From NCBI GenBank assembly GCA_938038815.1, contig CALHTF010000068.1, forward strand, positions 1-64,000: a DNA stretch of 64,000 bases, given 5' to 3'. Shown here in pieces: positions 1 through 6,824 of the stretch. The stretch comes from an uncultured Acidimicrobiales bacterium. GTDB lineage: Bacteria > Actinomycetota > Acidimicrobiia > Acidimicrobiales > SHLQ01. Under the pieces are notes generated by a model, which was not told where the DNA came from, searched no databases, and saw only the letters and a list, made by a program, of their open reading frames with translations. A program made the translations under genes and the position numbers. The first letter of the stretch is position 1. Every line of letters begins with the position of its first letter.

Positions 1-87
1 CTCGCCCGACAACTCACCCTCACATCACAACGCCGCAGCTACCCGCTCCACAACCAACGCGGCCGCCCCACCCAGGACCCCAAATGA
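1..87 (+). CDS. C-terminal end of a possible transposase (truncated by window edge)
   Basis: An open frame runs from base 1 to a TGA at 85-87 and gives a 28-residue basic tail ending RPTQDPK. It is followed within 5 bp by two copies of a 23-bp sequence resembling insertion-sequence ends. The start lies outside the window, so no domain can be seen. Calling it the tail of an IS481-like or IS3-like transposase is inference from position and the adjoining repeats only. Confidence 0.3.
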   Translation, partial: LARQLTLTSQRRSYPLHNQRGRPTQDPK

Positions 88-137
88 CAAAGTGTCCGAT
101 ATGCCCCGCGACATGTGTCCGACATGCCCCGCGACAC
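1..137 (+). mobile_element. Probable right end of an insertion sequence
   Basis: A short coding tail (stop at 85-87) is followed by two adjacent 23-bp direct repeats at 92-114 and 115-137 that differ at two positions. Each carries TGTCCGAYATG followed by CCCCGCGACA. A stop codon just inside repeated TGTCCGA-type ends is typical of actinobacterial IS elements. The left end and most of the element lie outside the window, so the family cannot be fixed. Confidence 0.4.
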
Positions 138-142
138 CACAC

Positions 143-281
143 CGCTCAGAGCGTGCTATGCGCGAAAATTTCGGGAGAGCGGCCAAAGAGCCCGGAGCTC
201 GCGGAGGGCGAGGGGCGCAGATTGTGGGACAGAGCGAAGCGCAGAGGGAGCGAGCTTGCGAGCGACTGACCAGAAACGCTG
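143..281. repeat. REP-like dispersed repeat, copy 1
   Basis: This stretch directly follows the stop codon of the minus-strand aldehyde dehydrogenase gene. It shares two exact blocks with copy 2: 35 bp (188-222 with 12791-12825) and 30 bp (233-262 with 12836-12865). It begins with the perfect hairpin CGCTCAGAGCG (143-153) and contains GCGAAAATTTCGG (162-174). Part of the same element recurs at 41264-41316, and a diverged part at about 9282-9328. Confidence 0.75.
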
Positions 282-1739
282 TTACATCCAGTTGATGGCT
301 TGGATTTCGCTGTAGGCCTCGAGGCCCCACCGGCCCCGGTCTCGGCCGATGCCCGACATCTTGTAGCCACCGAAGGGGGCACGCATGTGAGGCTGCACGC
401 AGTTGAGCGCCACGTTGCCGGACTCGAGCTGGTTGGCGATTCGGTAGGCCCGGGTCTGGTCGGCGGAGAAGACGTAGCTAAAGAGGCCGTAGTCAGAGTT
501 GTTGGCGAGCTCGATTGCTTCGTCGTCGCCGTCGTGGGGCAACACCACGACCACCGGACCAAACGCCTCTTCTTGCACCACGTGCATATCGGGGGTGCAG
601 TCAGCGAGCAGCGTGGGGGCTACGAAGTAGCCGGGAAGGTCGGGGCGCTCGCCACCCACCACCATCGTTGCACCAGCGTCGACGCCCGACTGGATGAACT
701 CTTCGACCCGGTCGCGATGGGTCTCGGTGATGACTGGTCCAACGAGGGTGTCGTCGAGGGTTGGGTCGCCAACCTTGAGGAACCCGGAGATGCCCTTGAG
801 CGACTCCACGGTCTCGTCGTACTTGCTGCGGTGGCAAATGACCCGGGTCGGGGCGGTGCAGATCTGGCCGGAGTGGAAGCCCCAGACCGTGGCGATTGCG
901 CTCACGGCGGCGCCAACGTCGGCGTCGTCAGCCATGATGAGCGCCCCCTTGCCCCCGAGCTCCATCAGGAGCCGCTTCATCGTTTTGCCGCCGTTTTCGA
1001 AGATCTTCGCGCCGACGGGCGAGCTACCGGTGAAGCTGATCATGTTGACGTTGGGCGAATCGACCAGTGCGGCCGGTGCCTCAGGGCCCGAACCGGTGAT
1101 GACGTTGATGACCCCGGGCGGGAAGCCGGCCCGGTCGACCGCTTCGGCCAACAACAAGATGCCGAGCGGATCTTGCGGTGCTGGCTTGATGATGCAGGTG
1201 TTTCCCATGGCCAGTGCGGGTGCGATCTTGCCGGCCACGTTGGTGAGCGGAAAGTTGTACGGGGTGATCGCCGCAACCACGCCTACGGGTTGGCGGGTGA
1301 CGGTGGCACTGATGAGTCCGGCCGGGCCGAGCGCGTTGGCTTCGGCGGGTTGAGGCAACAGCGACTCGCGAAGGTCGGGCGGGTTGACGTAGTAGCGGAA
1401 CCGCTCGATCATCTGGCCCGAAACCTGGAGGGTCTTGGCGATCTTCATCGTCGCTCCGGTTTCGGCCTGTACGAGCTCGACCCAGTCGGGGGTCACCTCT
1501 TCGAGTACATCGGCCAGCTTGGCGATGTAGGCGCCGCGTTCGGCGGTCGACAGCCGCTTCCATCCGGCCAGCGCGTCCTTGGCTGCCGCGGCGGAGTCGA
1601 GAGCGTGCTGCACGGTTGCCTCGGGCGCTCGTCCAACCACCTTGGTGGTCGCCGGGTCGATGATGTCGTAGGTCGAGTCGGTTTCGACCCATTCACCGTT
1701 GATATAGAGCTTCCATACCTTGTCGACGTCGATAGTCAC
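282..1739 (-). CDS. NAD(P)-dependent aldehyde dehydrogenase family protein
   Basis: A full-length 485-residue cytoplasmic enzyme of the aldehyde dehydrogenase superfamily, which oxidises an aldehyde to its acid with NAD(P). The Rossmann-region FTGSSPVGAKI motif, the general base in LMELGGKG (glutamate near residue 260) and the catalytic cysteine in GFHSGQICTAP (near residue 295) are all visible. The C terminus, with FGGYKMSGIGRDRG, is complete. The substrate cannot be read from the sequence; candidates are betaine, succinate-semialdehyde or aromatic aldehyde types. It is transcribed alone: a repeat element follows its stop and a terminator of the next upstream gene lies at 1841-1874. Confidence 0.93.
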   Translation of the reverse strand: MTIDVDKVWKLYINGEWVETDSTYDIIDPATTKVVGRAPEATVQHALDSAAAAKDALAGWKRLSTAERGAYIAKLADVLEEVTPDWVELVQAETGATMKIAKTLQVSGQMIERFRYYVNPPDLRESLLPQPAEANALGPAGLISATVTRQPVGVVAAITPYNFPLTNVAGKIAPALAMGNTCIIKPAPQDPLGILLLAEAVDRAGFPPGVINVITGSGPEAPAALVDSPNVNMISFTGSSPVGAKIFENGGKTMKRLLMELGGKGALIMADDADVGAAVSAIATVWGFHSGQICTAPTRVICHRSKYDETVESLKGISGFLKVGDPTLDDTLVGPVITETHRDRVEEFIQSGVDAGATMVVGGERPDLPGYFVAPTLLADCTPDMHVVQEEAFGPVVVVLPHDGDDEAIELANNSDYGLFSYVFSADQTRAYRIANQLESGNVALNCVQPHMRAPFGGYKMSGIGRDRGRWGLEAYSEIQAINWM

Positions 1740-1840
1740 GCTGCTTCTCCCCCACTACGGAACATGTTTGTGTATGTGTGTGTCGCGATCTGCAGGAAAC
1801 GTACCAGCGCGACACAGAAATGTTGAACCCACAAAAGCGA

Positions 1841-1874
1841 AGAACCCTCGCCCGGAAGTCCGAGCGAGGGTTCT
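1841..1874 (-). terminator. Rho-independent terminator after the fasciclin gene
   Basis: A perfect 11-bp stem, AGAACCCTCGC (1841-1851) with GCGAGGGTTCT (1864-1874), encloses a 12-nt loop. On the minus strand it is followed by TCGCTTTTGT, a short U-rich tail. It lies about 48 bp past the fasciclin stop codon. Confidence 0.75.
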
Positions 1875-1921
1875 CTGTATTTCCAATTGCGTGAACCAGG
1901 GAGCTCACATGGTGGGAAGGT

Positions 1922-2527
1922 TTAGAGGTCGAGCGGGATGAGTACCCGGGAGATGGTGTGCACGATGCCGTTGGTTGCCCGCTTGTTCGACTTGCGGAAC
2001 GAGATCTTCGGGTCCTTTACGTCGGGGTCGTTGTCGACGAGGGTGCGACGGTTGATGTCGAAGCTTGCGCCTTCGAGTGCGGTGTCGACCGTATCGATGT
2101 CAAACAGCAGGTCGTCCATGGTGAGCCGCTCGGGAGCAACGTGGTAAAGCAAGACGCTGGTCAGGACTGGGATTGGGTCGCCGTCGCCGAGGGTGGTCAA
2201 GGCGCCTACGAGGAACTCCCAGGCTGCAGCTTCGCCTTCACCGGTGAAGCCGAGGTCGGTTGCGAGGCGAACGAACGCCAGGTCGGTGGGCGCAAAGACG
2301 GTGAAGTCGATGTCGGGGCTGGCGAGGGTTTCGGCCAGGTCGGCGGTAATGACTGCGTTGAGCAAGATGTCGAAGTCGCGGTGGTTGTCGTCGAACTCGC
2401 CACCGGATGCGACGACGATGTCGGCAATGGTGCGGTCGGGACCCTTCTTACCGGTTGAGGCAAGAGCGGTTGCTCCGAGGCTAAAGACCATCAGAACACT
2501 GGTTACAAGGAACAGAATACGGCGCAT
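1922..2527 (-). CDS. Secreted fasciclin (FAS1) domain protein
   Basis: A 201-residue exported protein. Residues 1-24 form a signal peptide: MRR, a hydrophobic stretch, then ALAS. One FAS1 domain fills about residues 32-198. The H1-type motif FTVFAPTDLAF (75-85) and the YH motif LLYHVAPERL (around 146-155) are both present. FAS1 domains are extracellular adhesion modules, and single-domain bacterial members such as MPT70-like proteins are secreted; which partner this one binds is unknown. The ATG is preceded by GAAAGG at a suitable distance, so it is probably SD-led. It is monocistronic, with a terminator at 1841-1874. Confidence 0.92.
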   Translation of the reverse strand: MRRILFLVTSVLMVFSLGATALASTGKKGPDRTIADIVVASGGEFDDNHRDFDILLNAVITADLAETLASPDIDFTVFAPTDLAFVRLATDLGFTGEGEAAAWEFLVGALTTLGDGDPIPVLTSVLLYHVAPERLTMDDLLFDIDTVDTALEGASFDINRRTLVDNDPDVKDPKISFRKSNKRATNGIVHTISRVLIPLDL

Positions 2528-2575
2528 TTTTTGTAGAACCTTTCGAGGAACGTGGTAGGGGTTTTGCTTAGAAGT

Positions 2576-2592
2576 CCAGACACCATGTCCGG
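2576..2592. promoter_or_regulatory. Imperfect inverted repeat upstream of the fasciclin gene
   Basis: CCAGACA (2576-2582) and TGTCCGG (2586-2592) form an inverted repeat with one mismatch and a 3-bp spacer, about 50-65 bp upstream of the fasciclin start. It may be a repressor or activator site. No regulator is identified. Confidence 0.3.
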
Positions 2593-2656
2593 GGTATGTG
2601 ACTAGCTACGTCGGGTCGTCTGATCTGGATGCAAATCGATGCACAAAGACGAAAAG

Positions 2657-2699
2657 AATTTCCCGGATCGCCCCGTTTGGGGCGTGAACTAGGGAAATT
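2657..2699. promoter_or_regulatory. Nested inverted repeat in the fasciclin/thiolase divergent region
   Basis: Outer arms AATTTCCC (2657-2664) and GGGAAATT (2692-2699) enclose inner arms CGCCCC (2669-2674) and GGGGCG (2679-2684) with a GTTT loop. All four arms are perfect. The element lies between two divergent genes, 83 bp upstream of the thiolase start. It could be an operator, or a terminator-like hairpin if transcription starts further upstream. Confidence 0.45.
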
Positions 2700-2781
2700 T
2701 CGCTACCTTCAGTAGTGTTACCAACCAGTAATGAACTGTGGTTTTGGCCATGGTTTCCCAACCTCGAAACAGGAGCCTCCA

Positions 2782-3984
2782 ATGGCCGAACCAGTAATTG
2801 TCGCAACCGCCCGGACCCCGATTGGTCGGGCCGCCAAAGGCAGCCTCGTCGAGGCCCGCACCGACGACATGTCGGCGTTCATCATCGACGACGTCCTCGG
2901 CAAGGTCCCGGACCTGCCACGCGACCAGGTCGAAGATGTTATGTGGGGAATCGGCCAGCCCGCAGGCGAAGGCGGCTACAACCTCGCTCGCCTCGCCGCG
3001 CTTATGGCGGGTGTGGAAGCGCCGGGCGTAACCGTCAACCGTTACTGTTCGTCGTCGCTGCAGACCATCCGCATGGCCGCCCACGCCATCAAGGCCGGCG
3101 AAGGCGACTGCTTCATCGCCGGTGGTGTCGAAACCGTCAGCCGCTACATGCACGGTGCAGCCGACACTGGCTCGCACAACGAGAAGTTTGCCGAGGCCGA
3201 GGCCAACACGGCCAAGCGGACCGAGGGCGGAGCCGCTACCTGGCAAGCTCCCGACGGTCTCGCCGACATCTACATCGCGATGGGCCAAACCGCCGAAAAC
3301 GTCGCGCAGATGACCGGCATCTCCCGGGAGCGCCAAGACGAGTTCGGTGTTCGGTCGCAGAACCTGGCCGAAGAGTCACTCAACAACGGTTTCTTCGAGC
3401 GTGAGATTACGCCCTACACCCTCCCCGACGGATCGGTCATCAGCGCCGACGACGGCATCCGGGCCGGCACCACCCTGGAGAAGGTCAGCACCCTCAAGCC
3501 GGTGTTCCGTCCCGACGGAACCATTACCGCTGGTAACGCCTGCCCGCTCAACGACGGCGCCGCGGCCACCATCGTGATGAGCGATACCCGGGCAAAAGAG
3601 TTGGGCCTCAAGCCCCTCGCTCGAATCGTGTCGAGCGGTGTAAGCCAACTCAACCCTGAGATCATGGGCCTCGGCCCGATCGAAGCGATCCGCCAGGCGC
3701 TTGGCCGGGCTGGCAAGACGGTCGACGATATCGACCTGTTCGAGATCAACGAAGCGTTCGCCGTTCAGGTGCTCGGTTCGGCCGACGAACTCGGCATTCC
3801 GATGGACAAGCTCAACGTGCACGGCGGTTCGATCGCCCTTGGTCACCCCTTCGGTATGACCGGCGCTCGCATCATGACCACCCTGCTCAATGGTCTGGAA
3901 AACAAGGACAAAGAGTGGGGCGTTGAGTCGATGTGCGTCGGTGGCGGCATGGGTATGGCCATGGTCGTCCAGCGCATGAACTAG
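2782..3984 (+). CDS. Thiolase (acetyl-CoA C-acetyltransferase family)
   Basis: A 400-residue thiolase that condenses or cleaves acyl-CoA. The acyl-binding cysteine is in VNRYCSSSLQ (near residue 89). The histidine is in NVHGGSIALGHPFG, and the second cysteine is in the C-terminal ESMCVGGGMGMA. The NEAF motif (INEAFAVQ) is also present. I chose the ATG at 2782 because AGGAG lies at 2771-2775 and MAEPVIVATARTPIG is the usual thiolase N terminus; an in-frame ATG 51 bp upstream lacks both. Degradative and biosynthetic thiolases cannot be separated here. A strong terminator follows at 3999-4041. Confidence 0.95.
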   Translation: MAEPVIVATARTPIGRAAKGSLVEARTDDMSAFIIDDVLGKVPDLPRDQVEDVMWGIGQPAGEGGYNLARLAALMAGVEAPGVTVNRYCSSSLQTIRMAAHAIKAGEGDCFIAGGVETVSRYMHGAADTGSHNEKFAEAEANTAKRTEGGAATWQAPDGLADIYIAMGQTAENVAQMTGISRERQDEFGVRSQNLAEESLNNGFFEREITPYTLPDGSVISADDGIRAGTTLEKVSTLKPVFRPDGTITAGNACPLNDGAAATIVMSDTRAKELGLKPLARIVSSGVSQLNPEIMGLGPIEAIRQALGRAGKTVDDIDLFEINEAFAVQVLGSADELGIPMDKLNVHGGSIALGHPFGMTGARIMTTLLNGLENKDKEWGVESMCVGGGMGMAMVVQRMN

Positions 3985-3998
3985 GCGCTCTGAAGTTA

Positions 3999-4041
3999 CG
4001 CCGAGGGCGTGGGGTTTCGGCCCCACGCCCTCGGCGTTTTT
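3999..4041 (+). terminator. Strong rho-independent terminator after thiolase
   Basis: A perfect 16-bp GC-rich stem (3999-4014 with 4021-4036) and a 6-nt loop are followed directly by a run of five T. It ends 13 bp before the stop of the convergent propeller gene, so it may insulate both genes. Confidence 0.93.
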
Positions 4042-4053
4042 CGGCCGGGTTCG

Positions 4054-5370
4054 TTACTCGTTCAGATCGACAACGGTGGTGGCTGAACGGATCTTGCCGA
4101 GCTCGAGGGCGTCGATGTCGTAGCCAACGATGTCTTTGGCTTGCACATCAAGAACGTGAATTCGCTCGGTGCCCACCGACAAGACGTAGCGGCCATCGGG
4201 GCTCCAGATCACGCCGCCGAGAAAGTCATACGAGGCGGGCACGACGACCGGTAGGTCCCAGCGATCGCCGGTACGAGTGTCGACGATCGAGATGGTCTCT
4301 TCTCCAGATGGAGATAGGCCTTGCATGGTGACGTGGTCGCCGGTCGGCGAGACAGACAACTCGCCGGAAATTTGGAGAAGGTTCAGGTCGCCTAACTCGA
4401 CTTCGCGGCCAGGCTCGCGGGTGCGGTGATCGAACAAGCGACTCGCACACCGCAGCTGGTCGTCGCAGTCTTGAATGATGAGGTGATTCACCCCCACCGC
4501 AATCACATTCGCGTCGTAAATCCGTTCAAAGCCATCGCCAACGAATTCGTACACGTCGCCGCCCCATAGCGAGAACTGTCCGAAGCCGATTGGAAAGACG
4601 ATGGTGAATCCGCTCCTCGGAACCTCCACCGGCTCACCGATAACGCGGCTATCGAGCCCGAACCGCAGAACTTCGAGCGGCGGGCCAAACCGGTCGGCCG
4701 TCGAATTGGAGATATGGCGGGTCAGGTGTAGCTCCGAGCCGTCCGGCGACACCCAAAAGTCCTGTGCTCGGCCGTACTCGACCACCGGCCCGCCAGCGAG
4801 CGGATACCCAACGGCGTCGGCGCCGTCGTGCACGACGATCGATGAGCCAAAGACAACCGATGCGATCTCCGAGCTTTGGTTAAACGGTTCGAATCCGAGC
4901 ATTCGGCGCGAGCCATCGTCGGCGTTGAGCACGCTGAGTCCGACCTCGGACTTGATCACCAGCGACAGGCCACGTGACTCCGGCAGCAACGGAAAGACCT
5001 CAAGCGACGACAGTCCAGAACCGGCAACCACCGCCGTCGGGCCCGGCAGGCGCCGCCGTTGAGGTTCGGCGGCTGGCTCGCTTGGAGAGGGTGCCTCACC
5101 ATCTGGTGCCGGCTCGTCAACCGACGAGTCGTCCGGGTCGCTCACCGCCGCCGGTTCGCTCGTCGGCTCGGGAATGGCCGAATCAGCGCCGGTCAAAAGG
5201 GGCACCAAGATCACGCCCAACCCAACGAGTAGCCCAACGAGCCCGAGGGCGCTCAGCAGCGTGGTGAACGATCGTGGATTGGTTTCGACAAGCGCCTGGT
5301 CGACCGTTTCGGTGTCGGTTCGGTCGACACCTAGGACAACCTCGACGACCTCTTCGTTCACCGTTTCCAC
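4054..5370 (-). CDS. Membrane-anchored WD40-like propeller protein, copy 2 of a tandem pair
   Basis: A 438-residue protein of unknown function. About 35 N-terminal residues, mostly acidic and predicted cytoplasmic, precede one transmembrane segment (around 37-60). A Pro/Ser/Asp/Glu-rich linker (about 65-110) follows, then an extracytoplasmic beta-propeller-like region with repeated blades such as WSPDGRYVLSVGTERIHVLD. It is a paralogue of the gene at 5410-6741: both share a DDGSRR motif, a VYEF..GFERI-type motif and a cysteine pair in DCDDxLxCA. The start is GTG, with a TACCCT hexamer 8 nt upstream. The pair may form a two-gene unit. No enzymatic motif is visible. Confidence 0.8.
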   Translation of the reverse strand: METVNEEVVEVVLGVDRTDTETVDQALVETNPRSFTTLLSALGLVGLLVGLGVILVPLLTGADSAIPEPTSEPAAVSDPDDSSVDEPAPDGEAPSPSEPAAEPQRRRLPGPTAVVAGSGLSSLEVFPLLPESRGLSLVIKSEVGLSVLNADDGSRRMLGFEPFNQSSEIASVVFGSSIVVHDGADAVGYPLAGGPVVEYGRAQDFWVSPDGSELHLTRHISNSTADRFGPPLEVLRFGLDSRVIGEPVEVPRSGFTIVFPIGFGQFSLWGGDVYEFVGDGFERIYDANVIAVGVNHLIIQDCDDQLRCASRLFDHRTREPGREVELGDLNLLQISGELSVSPTGDHVTMQGLSPSGEETISIVDTRTGDRWDLPVVVPASYDFLGGVIWSPDGRYVLSVGTERIHVLDVQAKDIVGYDIDALELGKIRSATTVVDLNE

Positions 5371-5409
5371 TTCGGCTCAGGGTAGAGCCGATGACTCACC
5401 GATGAAGGA

Positions 5410-6741
5410 TCAACTGGCGGATTCGCCCAATTCGAGGACGCCAACCACGGCGCGCACTTGCTCGAGAACGAGATCTTCCAACCGGTGTTCGGCGATGGTT
5501 TGGCCGGCGACATCGACCACCCGCAGTGCCTGCCCGTTCCGCACGACGAGGTACTTCGAGTCCGGGGTCCACAACGCCTGGAAGCCATCGCCGTACAAAT
5601 CGAAGTTCGAGTCAAGGCCCCAAGCCGATACCCCATCGGGTCCGAGCATCTTGATCTGCTGTGCGTCCTCGTCGCCGAACAGCACGTGCTGCCCATTGGG
5701 CGAGATCCGGACCGACTCGAGCGGGAAAACCTGATCGACCGAACCAAGGTCGAGCGACGCGGTCTCGGCCGTCGCTCGATCGACCACGAACATGGCGCAC
5801 TCGAGCGTGTCGTCACAGTCGTGCACCGCGACGTGGCCGCGCCCAACCGCCCACGGCGACCCACGGGTGATTCGCTCGAAGGAACCGTCTCGGAACTCGT
5901 ACACCCCGTTGCCGCCGCTGGTGAAGAGTCCGTCGCCCATCGGGAATATGTAGGCCCCCGCCTTGTCGGGGATCTCCACCGAGTCGCCAAGCGGGCGGTG
6001 ATCGATGCCAAAGGTATCGATCACCCGGTCGCCGGGTTTGAACGAGTCTGACCACAAGTCACCGCGCAAGATGTGGAGTTGATCGCCGCTGCGCGATAAC
6101 CAGAATGTTCCGCCCACCCCGTAGTCGACCACCCGGTCGTCGGTCAGCGAATACGCCTCGATTCCCGATCCGTTTCGGATCACGAGCGACGATTCAAACT
6201 GCAAGGCCGGGTCGAAGCGGTGGCCAAAGACTTCGCTGCCCTCGTCGGGGTAATCGGCGACGGGCAGTACGCGCCGCGAACCGTCGTCAGTGTTCACCAG
6301 TGCCAGCCCGTCGTTGGTCCGTACCACCATGGTGAGGCCCGGAGACTCCTCGAAGATCGGAAAACTATCGCCGGGCTCGGGCACCAGCACCGCCGCCTCA
6401 GACCTGCTGTCGGGCGATGGTGAATCAGACGCACCGGACTCCCTTGAATCGTCCGTCGGGGAATCGCTCGTCGCGGTATCGCCAGTGGGAGCATCGTCGT
6501 CGGACGTATCCGACTCGGCGTCATCGGCGCTGGCCGAACCCGAACCGGTCAGCCCAGGCACCACCAGCAGCCCGGCCATGGCAACGAGAAGGGCGCCCAG
6601 CACGAGCAGGCTCAGGGTTTTTGACCACGATCGTGACGTCGTGGAGACCACCGACCCCTCTTCGGAAATCTGGTCTTCGCCGAGCGAAATCTCGACCACG
6701 CCGTCGTGCGGTTGTTGTTCGTATTGCCCAGGCGCCACCAC
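5410..6741 (-). CDS. Membrane-anchored WD40-like propeller protein, copy 1 of a tandem pair
   Basis: A 443-residue paralogue of the next gene downstream. It has a cytoplasmic N terminus of about 42 residues and a transmembrane segment (about 43-66). An Asp/Ser/Thr-rich linker (about 70-115) and an extracytoplasmic propeller-like domain follow. The latter carries DDGSRRVL, a cysteine pair in DCDDTLECA and blade-like ISPNGQHVLFG. The start is GTG, with TATGGT ending 6 nt upstream (6748-6753), which fits a leaderless mRNA. It diverges from the HerA-like ATPase gene. The layout resembles membrane sensors or anti-sigma-like proteins, but no such domain can be demonstrated. Confidence 0.8.
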   Translation of the reverse strand: MVAPGQYEQQPHDGVVEISLGEDQISEEGSVVSTTSRSWSKTLSLLVLGALLVAMAGLLVVPGLTGSGSASADDAESDTSDDDAPTGDTATSDSPTDDSRESGASDSPSPDSRSEAAVLVPEPGDSFPIFEESPGLTMVVRTNDGLALVNTDDGSRRVLPVADYPDEGSEVFGHRFDPALQFESSLVIRNGSGIEAYSLTDDRVVDYGVGGTFWLSRSGDQLHILRGDLWSDSFKPGDRVIDTFGIDHRPLGDSVEIPDKAGAYIFPMGDGLFTSGGNGVYEFRDGSFERITRGSPWAVGRGHVAVHDCDDTLECAMFVVDRATAETASLDLGSVDQVFPLESVRISPNGQHVLFGDEDAQQIKMLGPDGVSAWGLDSNFDLYGDGFQALWTPDSKYLVVRNGQALRVVDVAGQTIAEHRLEDLVLEQVRAVVGVLELGESAS

Positions 6742-6747
6742 GCTCTA

Positions 6748-6753
6748 ACCATA
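6748..6753 (-). promoter_or_regulatory. -10 box for the propeller gene pair
   Basis: TATGGT on the minus strand ends 6 nt before the GTG start at 6741, which would place transcription initiation at or next to the start codon. No convincing -35 was identified. Confidence 0.4.
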
Positions 6754-6824
6754 CGGCAGTGTCGCACGCGCGAAAGGTCGCCCGCCTCTAGACTCGGGCC
6801 ACGAAACAGAAAGGTTCGTTCTTC

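Noticed and set aside
300-1826. A 508-codon plus-strand open frame opposite the aldehyde dehydrogenase
   Set aside because: It is antisense to a clear full-length enzyme; its translation is Gly/Val/Asp-rich without domains, as expected from GC-rich third positions.
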